A DNA stretch of 64,000 nt from Streptomyces kanamyceticus (GTDB taxonomy: Bacteria > Actinomycetota > Actinomycetes > Streptomycetales > Streptomycetaceae): NCBI RefSeq assembly GCF_008704495.1, contig NZ_CP023699.1, positions 6,262,001 to 6,326,000 of the forward strand, written 5' to 3'. Each line of letters starts with the position of its first letter. The first letter of the stretch is position 1. A model generated the notes under the pieces. That model ran no database searches and was not told where the DNA came from. It worked only from the letters and a program-made list of their open reading frames with translations. The position numbers and the translations under genes were made by a program. Shown one piece after another: positions 26,800 to 35,304 of the stretch.

Positions 26800-27609
26800 G
26801 TGCTCTCCTCCCTCTCTCGTCTCACGCGTCCCCAGGCCATCGCCCTCTGCGCCCTCCCCGTCGTGGCACTGCTCGCCGTCGCGGGGTTCGCGCCGTTGCC
26901 GTTCGCCGTGGCGCAGCCCGGTGGCACGGCGGACGTGCTCGGGAAGTACGAGGGGAAGCCGGTCCTCAAGATCACGGGCGCGCCCACCCGGGACACGAAG
27001 GGTGAGCTGCGGATGACGACCATCGTGGCCACCGGGCCGCAGATGGACGTCCGTCTCGGCGACGTGATCGACGGCTGGTTCCGCACCGACCGGGCGGTGA
27101 TGCCCAAGGAGGCCGTCTACCCGGTCGGTGACAACGAGAAGGAAGTCGAGGAGCACAACCTCGGCGACATGAAGGAGTCGCAGGACGACGCCACGAAGGC
27201 GGCCCTGGCGTATCTGAAGGCGAACGGCGTGGACGGCACCGACAAGGTGAAGGTCGACGCCGACCTCGGCAAGATCGGCGGGCCCAGCGCGGGCCTGTTC
27301 CTCTCGCTCGGCATCATCGACAAGCTGGACGGCGACGGCAGCGGCGGCGACCTCACGGGCGGCCGCACCATCGCGGGCACCGGCACGATCAAGGCCGACG
27401 GCAAGGTCGGCCCGGTCGGCGGCGTCGCCATGAAGACGCAGGGCGCGTGGCGCGACGGCGCGAAGGTGTTCCTGGTCCCGAAGGCGGAGTGCGGGGACGC
27501 TCAGGCGGAGCTGCCGAAGGGGATGAAGCTCATCCCGATCACTACGCTGTCGGGCACGGTTGACGCGTTGCGGGCCCTTGAGAAGGGCGAGAAGGTCCCG
27601 AGCTGCTGA
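26800..27609 (+). CDS. Membrane-anchored Lon-like (S16) serine protease without a PDZ domain
   Basis: 269 aa from GTG 26800. One N-terminal membrane helix (residues about 12-37) anchors the protein outside the cell. The C-terminal half is an S16 domain with the Ser-Lys dyad Ser163 (IGGPSAG) and Lys212 (VGGVAMK), correctly spaced. YlbL-type relatives insert a PDZ domain between anchor and protease; here only about 100 residues lie there and no PDZ signature is seen. TAGATT 5 nt before the start suggests a leaderless transcript. The substrate is unknown. Confidence 0.82.
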   Translation: MLSSLSRLTRPQAIALCALPVVALLAVAGFAPLPFAVAQPGGTADVLGKYEGKPVLKITGAPTRDTKGELRMTTIVATGPQMDVRLGDVIDGWFRTDRAVMPKEAVYPVGDNEKEVEEHNLGDMKESQDDATKAALAYLKANGVDGTDKVKVDADLGKIGGPSAGLFLSLGIIDKLDGDGSGGDLTGGRTIAGTGTIKADGKVGPVGGVAMKTQGAWRDGAKVFLVPKAECGDAQAELPKGMKLIPITTLSGTVDALRALEKGEKVPSC

Positions 27610-27745
27610 CCAGGCGGAGGCCCAACTCGACCAGGGTCCAGCCCAGTTGATCGCGGAAGCGGGGGGCCGGTCGTCGGGTGGGCGCCGTGCGGTGTAATTC
27701 GGCGGCGCGGACGTGGTGCAGAGCCAGGTGGATGTCGGCGTGCAT
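27542..27745 (-). CDS. Small protein cotranscribed with the HTH regulator
   Basis: 67 aa from ATG 27745, 12 nt after the stop of the HTH gene, with GAGAGGGG as ribosome site. MHADIHLALHHVRAAELH and LGWTLVELGLRLV resemble short proteins seen downstream of similar regulators in Streptomyces. The last 68 bp overlap the 3' end of the convergent Lon-like gene. Function unknown. Confidence 0.6.
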   Translation of the reverse strand: MHADIHLALHHVRAAELHRTAPTRRPAPRFRDQLGWTLVELGLRLVSSSGPSRPSQGPATRQPCPTA

Positions 27746-27757
27746 GACGTGCCCCTC

Positions 27758-28378
27758 TCAGTCGTTGCCGGCCATCGGCCGGGTGGGGAAGATGTGGGAG
27801 TGCACGCGCACCTGGGCGGCGTCCGGCGTGCCGTCCTCGGGCGTCAACGCCCGGTAACCCTCCATGAGTTCGCTCACCTTGCCGCTCAGCTCGCGGGCCT
27901 GCGCGGGCGTCAGGTACAGGGTGAAGTCGCTGGTGTCCGCGGACTCGTCCCACTCCTGTGACCACTCGTGCCGGGTGGCGATCCAGGTGGTCACCTCCTG
28001 CGCGCGCTGCGCGGCGTACTCGTACAGGAGCGTGCTGAGCGCGCCCTGCACCTCGGGGTCGCGGTCGCGGATGAGGTCCTCGTCGGTGTGCGTGCCCTGG
28101 TGGGCGGAGCGCCACCACCGCTCCCTGCCCTTGCCGCGCTCCGGGTCGTCCTCGACGAACCCGTACTCCGCGAGCTGGCGCAGGTGGTAGCTGGTCGCGC
28201 CGCTCGACTCGCCCAGGCGGGCGGCGAGTTGGGACGCGGTCGCCGGGCCCTCCAGGCGCAGCGAGGCGAGCAGGCGCATGCGCAGCGGGTGCGCGAGGCC
28301 GCGCAGGGAGCGCGGGTTGAGGTGGTGGACGTTGCGGGGCGGCGGCTGCCGGTCTTCCGCCATGCGGTCTTCCGTCAT
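27758..28378 (-). CDS. ArsR-like helix-turn-helix regulator
   Basis: 206 aa from ATG 28378. A winged-helix domain at about residues 15-90 (LRGLAHPLRMRLLASLRLEG, LAARLGESSGATSYHLRQLA) is followed by a C-terminal part with alternating helices. Frames starting further upstream run into the big palindrome at 28391-28444, which is better read as the operator. The palindrome begins 13 bp before this start, implying autorepression. The small gene at 27542-27745 follows in the operon. Confidence 0.83.
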   Translation of the reverse strand: MTEDRMAEDRQPPPRNVHHLNPRSLRGLAHPLRMRLLASLRLEGPATASQLAARLGESSGATSYHLRQLAEYGFVEDDPERGKGRERWWRSAHQGTHTDEDLIRDRDPEVQGALSTLLYEYAAQRAQEVTTWIATRHEWSQEWDESADTSDFTLYLTPAQARELSGKVSELMEGYRALTPEDGTPDAAQVRVHSHIFPTRPMAGND

Positions 28379-28390
28379 GCCCAGCAGCGT

Positions 28391-28444
28391 AGAGTTGCAA
28401 AGACTCCGTTGCAACAGTTTTTGCAACGGAGTCTTTGCAACTCT
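28391..28444. promoter_or_regulatory. 24-bp perfect inverted repeat with four TTGCAA boxes
   Basis: Arms 28391-28414 and 28421-28444 are perfectly complementary around a 6-nt loop. TTGCAA occurs at 28395, 28409, 28421 and 28435. It lies between the HTH gene start (28378) and the 3' end of the binding-protein gene (28470). It is best read as an operator for the HTH protein, and could also act as a two-way terminator. Confidence 0.65.
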
Positions 28445-28469
28445 GGGAAGGCCGCGCGGGACCGCAGAG

Positions 28470-29444
28470 TCACTCCTTGACGAAGCCCTCCTCGATCAGC
28501 CAGTCCTTCGCCACCTCATGCGGGTCCTGACCCTCCACGTCCACCTTGGAGTTGAGGTCCCGCGCCACCGTGTTGTTCAGCTTCTTCGTGATGGGCGCGA
28601 GCACCTCCGCCATCTCCGGGTGCTCCTTGAGCGCCTTGCTGTTCATCTCAGGAGCCGCGTTGTAGTTGGGGAAGAAGTGCTTGTCGTCCGCCATCACCGA
28701 CAGGTCCATCGCCTTGATGCGGCCGTCTGTGGTGAAGACCTCGCCGAACGTGCACGACCCCTTGGAGACCTGGGTGTAGATGATCCCGGTGTCCATCTTG
28801 GTGATGTTGGAGCTGGGGATCTTCATCCCGTACGCCTTCTGCATGCCCGGCAGGCCGTCGTCGCGCGAGGAGAACTCGCTCTCCACGCAGAGCGTGACCG
28901 CCTTCGGGTCCGACTTGGAGAGTGCCGCCACGTCGGAGAGCGTCTTCGGGTTGTGGTACTTGGCCTCGTTCTTCTTGTTGATGGCCAGGGCGTACGTGTT
29001 GTTGAGGGTGGCGGGCGGCAGCCAGGTGATGCCGTTCTTCAGGTCCGCGTCCCGCACTGCCTGCCACTGCTTCTGCGGGTCGGTGATCGGCTTGGAGTTG
29101 CCCTGGTAGGTGATCCACGCGGTGCCCGTGTACTCGTACATGGCGTCCGCGTCACCGCCCTTGACCGCCTCGCGCGCGCCGATCGAGCCCTGGATCCCGG
29201 TGCGGTCGAGCACGTCCGCGCCCGCCGCCTGGAAGGCGATGCCCATGATCGCGCCGAGGATCAGCTGCTCGGTGAACTCCTTGGACGTCACCGTCAGGTC
29301 CGCGCCCTTCAGGGGCAGGCCCTTGCCGATCGAGCCCGGCTTGACGTCGTCGACCATCGGGCTGCCGCTGGTGAGTCCGCACCCGGCGAGCAGCAGGGCG
29401 AGGGACACCGCGCCGATCGCGGACGTACGCGTCGAGATCCTCAT
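28470..29444 (-). CDS. Substrate-binding lipoprotein of an osmoprotectant-type ABC transporter
   Basis: 324 aa from ATG 29444, overlapping the permease stop by ATGA. A lipobox (LALLLAGC, Cys near residue 22) predicts a membrane-anchored lipoprotein. The mature part is an OpuAC/ProX-like domain (LTVTSKEFTEQLILGAI, MYEYTGTAWITYQG, FGEVFTTDGRI), the fold that binds glycine betaine, choline or carnitine through an aromatic cage. It is the last gene of a four-gene operon. The specific ligand is not proven. Confidence 0.9.
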   Translation of the reverse strand: MRISTRTSAIGAVSLALLLAGCGLTSGSPMVDDVKPGSIGKGLPLKGADLTVTSKEFTEQLILGAIMGIAFQAAGADVLDRTGIQGSIGAREAVKGGDADAMYEYTGTAWITYQGNSKPITDPQKQWQAVRDADLKNGITWLPPATLNNTYALAINKKNEAKYHNPKTLSDVAALSKSDPKAVTLCVESEFSSRDDGLPGMQKAYGMKIPSSNITKMDTGIIYTQVSKGSCTFGEVFTTDGRIKAMDLSVMADDKHFFPNYNAAPEMNSKALKEHPEMAEVLAPITKKLNNTVARDLNSKVDVEGQDPHEVAKDWLIEEGFVKE

Positions 29445-30295
29445 GTCCGCACCTCCAGCCCGCGCGGACGCAGGAACAGTTCGGCCAGGGACGCCAGCCA
29501 GTCCACGAGCAGCGCGAGCGCGATCGTCAGGATCGAGCCGAGCATCAGGACCGGCATGCGCTGATTGGTCATCCCCGTCGTGATCAGGTCGCCGAGGCCG
29601 CCGCCACCGCCGAAGGTGGCGAGCGTCGCCGTGCCGACGTTCAGGACGAGCGCCGTCCGCACGCCCGCGAGGATCAGCGGTACGGCGAGCGGGAGTTCGA
29701 CCTTGCCGAGCACCCCGAGCTGCGACATCCCGATGCCGCGCGCCGCTTCGAGGAGGGTCGGGTCGTTCGCCTTCAGGCCCGCGATCGTATTGGAGAGCAC
29801 CGGCAGTACGGCGTAGATGATGATGCCGATCAGGGCGGCCTTCTCGCCGATGCCGAGCCAGATCACCAGGAGGGCCAGGAGGCCGATCGCCGGGGTCGCC
29901 TGGCCGATGTTGGCGAGCGCCATCGCGGCCGGGGCCGCCTTGCGCAGCCGCTTGCGGGTGAGCAGGATGCCCAGCGGGATCGCGATGATCAGCACGAAGA
30001 AGGTCGAGATCGCGGTGAGCTGGATGTGCTGGCGGAGCCTGAGCCACACATTGCCGTCCGCGAGGGCGTTCTTCGAGATCGAGTCCAGGTCCGCCTGCTG
30101 GAACCACCACCAGGTGAGCAGCAGGATCACGGCGAGGACCGCGGGCAGGAAGACGAGCTTCTGCCAGGTGACCCGAGGTGGCTGCTTCTCGGACAAGGCC
30201 GGTGGTGGAGCTTCCTGTTCGGCCTCGCCCTCGTCGCGGAAGGCGAGCCCCTTGACCTCGTGCTCGCCCTCGGGGCGGCGCGTGTCCGGCGTCAT
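29441..30295 (-). CDS. Osmoprotectant ABC transporter permease (second)
   Basis: 284 aa from ATG 30295, overlapping the ATPase gene by ATGA. A hydrophilic N-terminus of about 45 residues precedes six membrane helices. The cytoplasmic EAA loop reads LLEAARGIGMSQLGVLGKVELPLAVPLI, which contacts the ATPase. It pairs with the first permease (31571-32218) as a heterodimer, the OpuC-type arrangement. Confidence 0.9.
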   Translation of the reverse strand: MTPDTRRPEGEHEVKGLAFRDEGEAEQEAPPPALSEKQPPRVTWQKLVFLPAVLAVILLLTWWWFQQADLDSISKNALADGNVWLRLRQHIQLTAISTFFVLIIAIPLGILLTRKRLRKAAPAAMALANIGQATPAIGLLALLVIWLGIGEKAALIGIIIYAVLPVLSNTIAGLKANDPTLLEAARGIGMSQLGVLGKVELPLAVPLILAGVRTALVLNVGTATLATFGGGGGLGDLITTGMTNQRMPVLMLGSILTIALALLVDWLASLAELFLRPRGLEVRT

Positions 30296-31578
30296 GCCTT
30301 GCCCTCCCCGCCGTCACCCTCCTGGGCCTGGTGGGTCAACTGGGCGCGCTGCTCCTCCAGTTCGTGCTGGTGCTCCACGGCTTCGAGCCGGTCGGCCTCC
30401 AGCATCTCGTGGACGGAGTTCATCAGCGTCTCCATGTCGACGACGCCCGTGTACTCGCCGCGCCGCCCGGTCACCGCGACCCGGCCCGCGTTGTCCGTGA
30501 GCACGGCTTCGAGCGCGTCGCGCAGGGTGGCGTCGCGGGTCACCGTGTCGTGCACGAGGGTGCCCGCGCGCGCGAGCGAGCCCTTGGCGCGCATCAGGTC
30601 GCCGCGCCGCAGCCACTTGTAGGGGCGGCCGCGCTTGTCGAGCAGCAGCAGTTCGTTGGTGCCGCCCGCGCGCAACTTGTTGAAGATGTCCTGGAGCGGG
30701 TCGTCGATCGTCACCGTGGGCACGTCGGCGATCTCCACGTCCCGTACGCGGGTGAGGTTCAGCCGTTTCAGGGCCGCGCCCGCGCCCACGAAACCGGACA
30801 CGAAGTCGTCGGCGGGGTTGGTGAGGATCGCCTCCGGCGTGTCGAACTGCGCGATGTGCGAGCGCTCGCGCAGCACGGCGATGCGGTCGCCGAGCTTGAT
30901 GGCCTCGTCGAAGTCGTGCGTGACGAAGACGATGGTCTTGTGCAGCTCGTGCTGGAGCCGGATCAGCTCGTCCTGGAGGTGGTCACGGGTGATGGGGTCG
31001 ACGGCGCCGAACGGCTCGTCCATCAGGAGTACGGGCGGATCGGCCGCCAACGCCCGTGCCACGCCCACGCGTTGCTGCTGTCCGCCGGAGAGCTGGCGCG
31101 GATAGCGGCCGTGGAACTCGGCCGGGTCGAGCCCGACGAGGTCGAGCATCTCCTCGACCCGCGACTTGATCCGCGACTTGCCCCAGCCGATCATCTTCGG
31201 TACGAGCGCGATGTTCTGAGCGACCGTCATGTGCGGGAAGAGCCCGGAGGACTGGATCGCGTAGCCGACCTTGCGGCGCAGCTTCACCGGGTCGATGTCG
31301 GTGACGTCCTCGCCGTTGATGCGGATGCGGCCGCTGGTCGGCTCGATCAGGCGGTTGATCATCTTCAGCGTCGTCGACTTGCCGCAGCCGGACGGGCCGA
31401 CGAAGATGACGATCTCGCCCGCCTTGATCTCCATGTTGACGCTGTCCACGGCGGGTTCGCCGCTGCCCGGGTAGCGCTTGGTGAGGTTCTCCAGCTCGAT
31501 CGTCGCGCCTGACGTCCCTGAGCTGGCTGAGGCACCCGCGGCCTCGTCCCGCGCGGTCTCGGTGGTGGTCTCAGACAC
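30292..31578 (-). CDS. Osmoprotectant ABC transporter ATPase with CBS domains
   Basis: 428 aa from ATG 31578. Walker A GPSGCGKST (near residue 60), signature LSGGQQQR (near 160) and Walker B VLLMDEP (near 180) are intact. The C-terminal 150 residues form tandem CBS domains, which sense ionic strength in OpuA-type transporters. It overlaps the first permease gene by 8 bp and the second by 4 bp, so the four genes form a tightly coupled unit. Confidence 0.92.
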   Translation of the reverse strand: MSETTTETARDEAAGASASSGTSGATIELENLTKRYPGSGEPAVDSVNMEIKAGEIVIFVGPSGCGKSTTLKMINRLIEPTSGRIRINGEDVTDIDPVKLRRKVGYAIQSSGLFPHMTVAQNIALVPKMIGWGKSRIKSRVEEMLDLVGLDPAEFHGRYPRQLSGGQQQRVGVARALAADPPVLLMDEPFGAVDPITRDHLQDELIRLQHELHKTIVFVTHDFDEAIKLGDRIAVLRERSHIAQFDTPEAILTNPADDFVSGFVGAGAALKRLNLTRVRDVEIADVPTVTIDDPLQDIFNKLRAGGTNELLLLDKRGRPYKWLRRGDLMRAKGSLARAGTLVHDTVTRDATLRDALEAVLTDNAGRVAVTGRRGEYTGVVDMETLMNSVHEMLEADRLEAVEHQHELEEQRAQLTHQAQEGDGGEGKA

Positions 31579-32218
31579 GGATACCCCTCGAAATCGTCAG
31601 CCTGCCGATCAGGACGTACGCGGCGTCGAAGAGCAGCGCGAGGATGATGATCCCGAGCGTGCCCGCGAGCACCTGGTTGATCGCGTTCTTGGAGCCGAGC
31701 GAGCCGATGCCGCGGAAGATCTCGTTGCCGAGCCCGGGGCCCGACGCGTACGCGGCGATGGCGGCGATGCCCATCAGCATCTGGGTGGAGACGCGGATGC
31801 CGGTCAGGATCGGCGGCCAGGCGATCGGCAGCTCCACCTTGAAGAGCCGGGCGATCCTGGACATCCCGATGCCCTTCGCCGCGTCGACGAGCGAGGGGTC
31901 CACGCCGCGCAGGCCCACGATGGCGTTGCGCACGATCGGCAGCAGCCCGTACAGGGTGAGCGCGATGACCGTCGGCGCGACGCCGAGCCCCACGACCGGG
32001 ATCAGCAGGCCGATCATGGCGAGCGAGGGGATGGTGAGAATGGTGGAGGTCGCGGTGGTGGCCAAGTTGCCGGCCCACTCGCTGCGATAGGTGAAGACGC
32101 CGATCAGTACGCCGATGACGGTCGCCACGACCATGCACTGGAAGACGGCGCTGGCGTGCTGAAACGCATCCGTCAGCAACTGCTGGTGACGGTTGCCGAG
32201 GTAGTCCCAGAAATTCAC
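31571..32218 (-). CDS. Osmoprotectant ABC transporter permease (first)
   Basis: 215 aa from GTG 32218, chosen because GAGGTGAG precedes it by 7 nt; a GTG 12 nt upstream (32230) is possible. Five or six hydrophobic helices; EAA loop LVDAAKGIGMSRIARLFKVELPIAWPPI. It is the first gene of the operon, so the promoter lies at about 32230-32306. Regulation by osmotic stress would be expected of the family; no specific site was seen. Confidence 0.88.
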   Translation of the reverse strand: MNFWDYLGNRHQQLLTDAFQHASAVFQCMVVATVIGVLIGVFTYRSEWAGNLATTATSTILTIPSLAMIGLLIPVVGLGVAPTVIALTLYGLLPIVRNAIVGLRGVDPSLVDAAKGIGMSRIARLFKVELPIAWPPILTGIRVSTQMLMGIAAIAAYASGPGLGNEIFRGIGSLGSKNAINQVLAGTLGIIILALLFDAAYVLIGRLTISRGIRV

Positions 32219-32306
32219 TGAAGTGCTCACCTCGTTCTTCCGAAGGGGACTCACGGACTGTGAACCCGACCCGCGGATCTGCGGCGCAGACCCGCGGGTC
32301 CGTGAC

Positions 32307-32777
32307 TCACGGGTCTTCGGACGCCTGCTCCACCAGCGGAATGATCCGCAGCGGAACGGGATTTTCCATGACGATCGCCGTGGAGGCCCGGACGATGCCA
32401 TCAAAGCCCACGACCCGGTCGATCACACGTTGGAGATCGGCGTTGGACCGGGCCACCAGGCGGCAGAGCATGTCGCCGTGACCGGTGGTGGTGTGCAGCT
32501 CAAGAACCTCGGCCACACCCGCCAAATGGGCCCGTACGTCCGCGCCCTGGCCCTGTTTGATCTCCAGCGTCGCGAACGCCGTGACGGGGTAGCCGAGCGC
32601 GGCCGGATCGACCTCCGGGCCGAAGCCCCGGATGACTCCATTGGACTGAAGCCGGTCCATCCGCGCCTGCACCGTGCCGCGCGCGACGCCGAGCCGTCGG
32701 GACGCCTCAAGAACCCCGATACGCGGCTCGCGCGCCAGCAGCACGATGAGTCTGCCGTCCAAATGATCGATCGCCAT
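32307..32777 (-). CDS. Lrp/AsnC-family regulator, probable hppD regulator
   Basis: 156 aa from ATG 32777 with GGAGG 5 nt upstream; the frame is open further left without homology. The helix-turn-helix (LDGRLIVLLAREPRIGVLEA, RRLGVARGTVQARMDRLQ) is followed by the RAM effector domain (AFATLEIKQG, VLELHTTTGHGDMLCRLVAR). It is divergent from hppD across 121 bp, so control of tyrosine breakdown in response to an aromatic amino acid is the natural guess. Confidence 0.88.
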   Translation of the reverse strand: MAIDHLDGRLIVLLAREPRIGVLEASRRLGVARGTVQARMDRLQSNGVIRGFGPEVDPAALGYPVTAFATLEIKQGQGADVRAHLAGVAEVLELHTTTGHGDMLCRLVARSNADLQRVIDRVVGFDGIVRASTAIVMENPVPLRIIPLVEQASEDP

Positions 32778-32844
32778 GCCGCCTCCGGGATGGTCATGAT
32801 GTACAGATAGCCCGCCCATACTGGTATGTCGCTGTGCAGATTGA

Positions 32845-34053
<1,209 letters not shown>

Positions 34054-34080
34054 CGCGGGGTAGTCGCGGGCTGCGCCCAG

Positions 34081-34105
34081 CTCGTCCTCAATCGCCGGAC
34101 AGGCT
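34081..34105 (-). repeat. Interspersed repeat, family A, inverted
   Basis: CTCGTCCTCAATCGCCGGAC plus AGGCT; the same element as at 26711 in the other orientation. Its end forms the left arm of the hppD terminator. Confidence 0.8.
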
Positions 34106-34132
34106 CGAATTCCTCGAACCTGTCCGGCGATT
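34090..34132 (+). terminator. Terminator hairpin after hppD
   Basis: Arms of 19 bp, 34090-34108 and 34114-34132, complementary except for one G-T pair, with a 5-nt loop. The stem is built from the family A repeat and a partial inverted copy. Confidence 0.75.
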
Positions 34133-34161
34133 CGGCGTTCCGCTCCGGTTAGGGTGCCGCC

Positions 34162-34443
34162 ATGGCCAGGATCAACGACGTCGGTGGCATGCAGGGCTTC
34201 GGGCCGCTCGACACCAGCGACGACACCGAGCCCTTCCACGCCGACTGGGAAGCGCGCGTGTTCGCCCTGAACAGCGCACTCGTACGTGAAGGCGTCTACA
34301 ACCTCGACGAGTTCAGGGACGCCATCGAGACGATGGAGCCCTCCGCGTATCTGGCGGCCTCGTACTACGAGCGCTGGTTCCACGCGATCCGTACGCTCCT
34401 GGACCGCAAGGGCGTCGTCGCCATGGCGGACCTCGATGACTGA
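34162..34443 (+). CDS. Nitrile hydratase beta subunit, N-terminal part as a separate gene
   Basis: 93 aa from ATG 34162. INDVGGMQGFGPLD at the start is the beta-subunit signature, followed by the helical FHADWEARVFALNSAL and SAYLAASYYERWFHAIRTLL blocks. In most nitrile hydratases this is joined to the SH3-like part now found in the next gene. The two overlap by 8 bp. The same three-piece layout is known from thiocyanate hydrolase and toyocamycin nitrile hydratase. Confidence 0.82.
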   Translation: MARINDVGGMQGFGPLDTSDDTEPFHADWEARVFALNSALVREGVYNLDEFRDAIETMEPSAYLAASYYERWFHAIRTLLDRKGVVAMADLDD

Positions 34444-34720
34444 CCGCTACCGGCCCGGCGCCCACGTGCGCACCGTGCGCCACGACCCGCCCCACCACAC
34501 CCGCCTGCCGCGCTACGCCCGCGGCAAGCACGGCGTGGTCGTCGAGCCCGAGGGCCGTCATCCGCTGGCCGACGTCCGCTCGCAGGGCAGGGACGACGCG
34601 CCCGTCGAGCAGGTGTACGCGGTGCGGTTCGCGGCGCGCGAGCTGTGGGGCGAGGGCGATCACCACGTCGTACTCGACCTGTGGGAAAGCTACTTGGAGT
34701 GGGAGGACGGGGCTTCATGA
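34436..34720 (+). CDS. Nitrile hydratase beta subunit, C-terminal (SH3-like) part
   Basis: 94 aa from ATG 34436, overlapping the preceding stop by 8 bp and the next start by ATGA. RYRPGAHVRTVRHDPPHHTR and LPRYARGKHGVVV are typical of the beta C-terminal domain, as is VYAVRFAARELWGEGD. It should pack with the N-terminal part and the alpha subunit. Nothing suggests it is a broken gene: ribosome coupling is kept on both sides. Confidence 0.82.
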   Translation: MTDRYRPGAHVRTVRHDPPHHTRLPRYARGKHGVVVEPEGRHPLADVRSQGRDDAPVEQVYAVRFAARELWGEGDHHVVLDLWESYLEWEDGAS

Positions 34721-35304
34721 GCGGTACGCATGACGATGCGCTGATCTCGCGTCAGGTACGACGCTTGGAAACCCTGTTGGAGGATCGGGGCGTCGTCGTC
34801 GGCACCGCGCTCGACGAGATGCTCGACGCGTTCCTGAGCGGCGCGACCCCGCTCAACGGCGCGCGCGTCGTCGCGCGGGCCTGGACGGACCCCGCGTACA
34901 AGGAACGGCTGCTCGCCGACGGCACCACCGCCGTGACCGAACTCGGCTTCTCGGCGGGGGGAGTTCAGCCGCAGCGGCTGCGAGTCGTCGAGAACACGGC
35001 TCGTACGCACAACGTCGTCGTGTGCACGTTGTGCTCCTGCTATCCGGTGCGGCTGCTTGGGCCCTCGCCGAGTTGGTACAAGAGTGAGGCTTATCGCTCG
35101 CGGGTCGTACGTGAGCCTCTTGAGGTTCTACGGGAATTCGGGGTCGAGCTGCCGTCCTCGGTGGACGTCACCGTCTGGGACTCCAGCGCGGAGACGCGGT
35201 ACTTGGTCCTGCCCCTTCGCCCGGCAGGCACGGAGGCTCTGACCGAGCGGGAGCTGGCCTCGCTTGTCACCCGGAACGCGTTGATCGGGACCGGGGTTCT
35301 CTGA
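34717..35304 (+). CDS. Nitrile hydratase alpha subunit, cobalt-type
   Basis: 195 aa from ATG 34717. The metal claw VCTLCSCYP has Cys103, Cys106 and Cys108; Thr104 is the cobalt-type signature. WYKSEAYRSRVVREP, with the conserved arginines, follows. The family hydrates nitriles to amides. The usual Trp-Pro after CSCYP is replaced by VRLLG, so the pocket differs. No cobalt chaperone or amidase gene adjoins. The last 38 bp overlap the convergent TPR gene. Confidence 0.85.
   Translation: MSGTHDDALISRQVRRLETLLEDRGVVVGTALDEMLDAFLSGATPLNGARVVARAWTDPAYKERLLADGTTAVTELGFSAGGVQPQRLRVVENTARTHNVVVCTLCSCYPVRLLGPSPSWYKSEAYRSRVVREPLEVLREFGVELPSSVDVTVWDSSAETRYLVLPLRPAGTEALTERELASLVTRNALIGTGVL

Noticed and set aside
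27501..28400. 299-aa minus-strand frame
   Set aside because: It is the HTH gene and its neighbour read in another frame; Arg/Pro-rich with no domain.
28379..28426. Upstream start for the HTH gene inside the palindrome
   Set aside because: The residues come from the inverted repeat, which is better explained as an operator.
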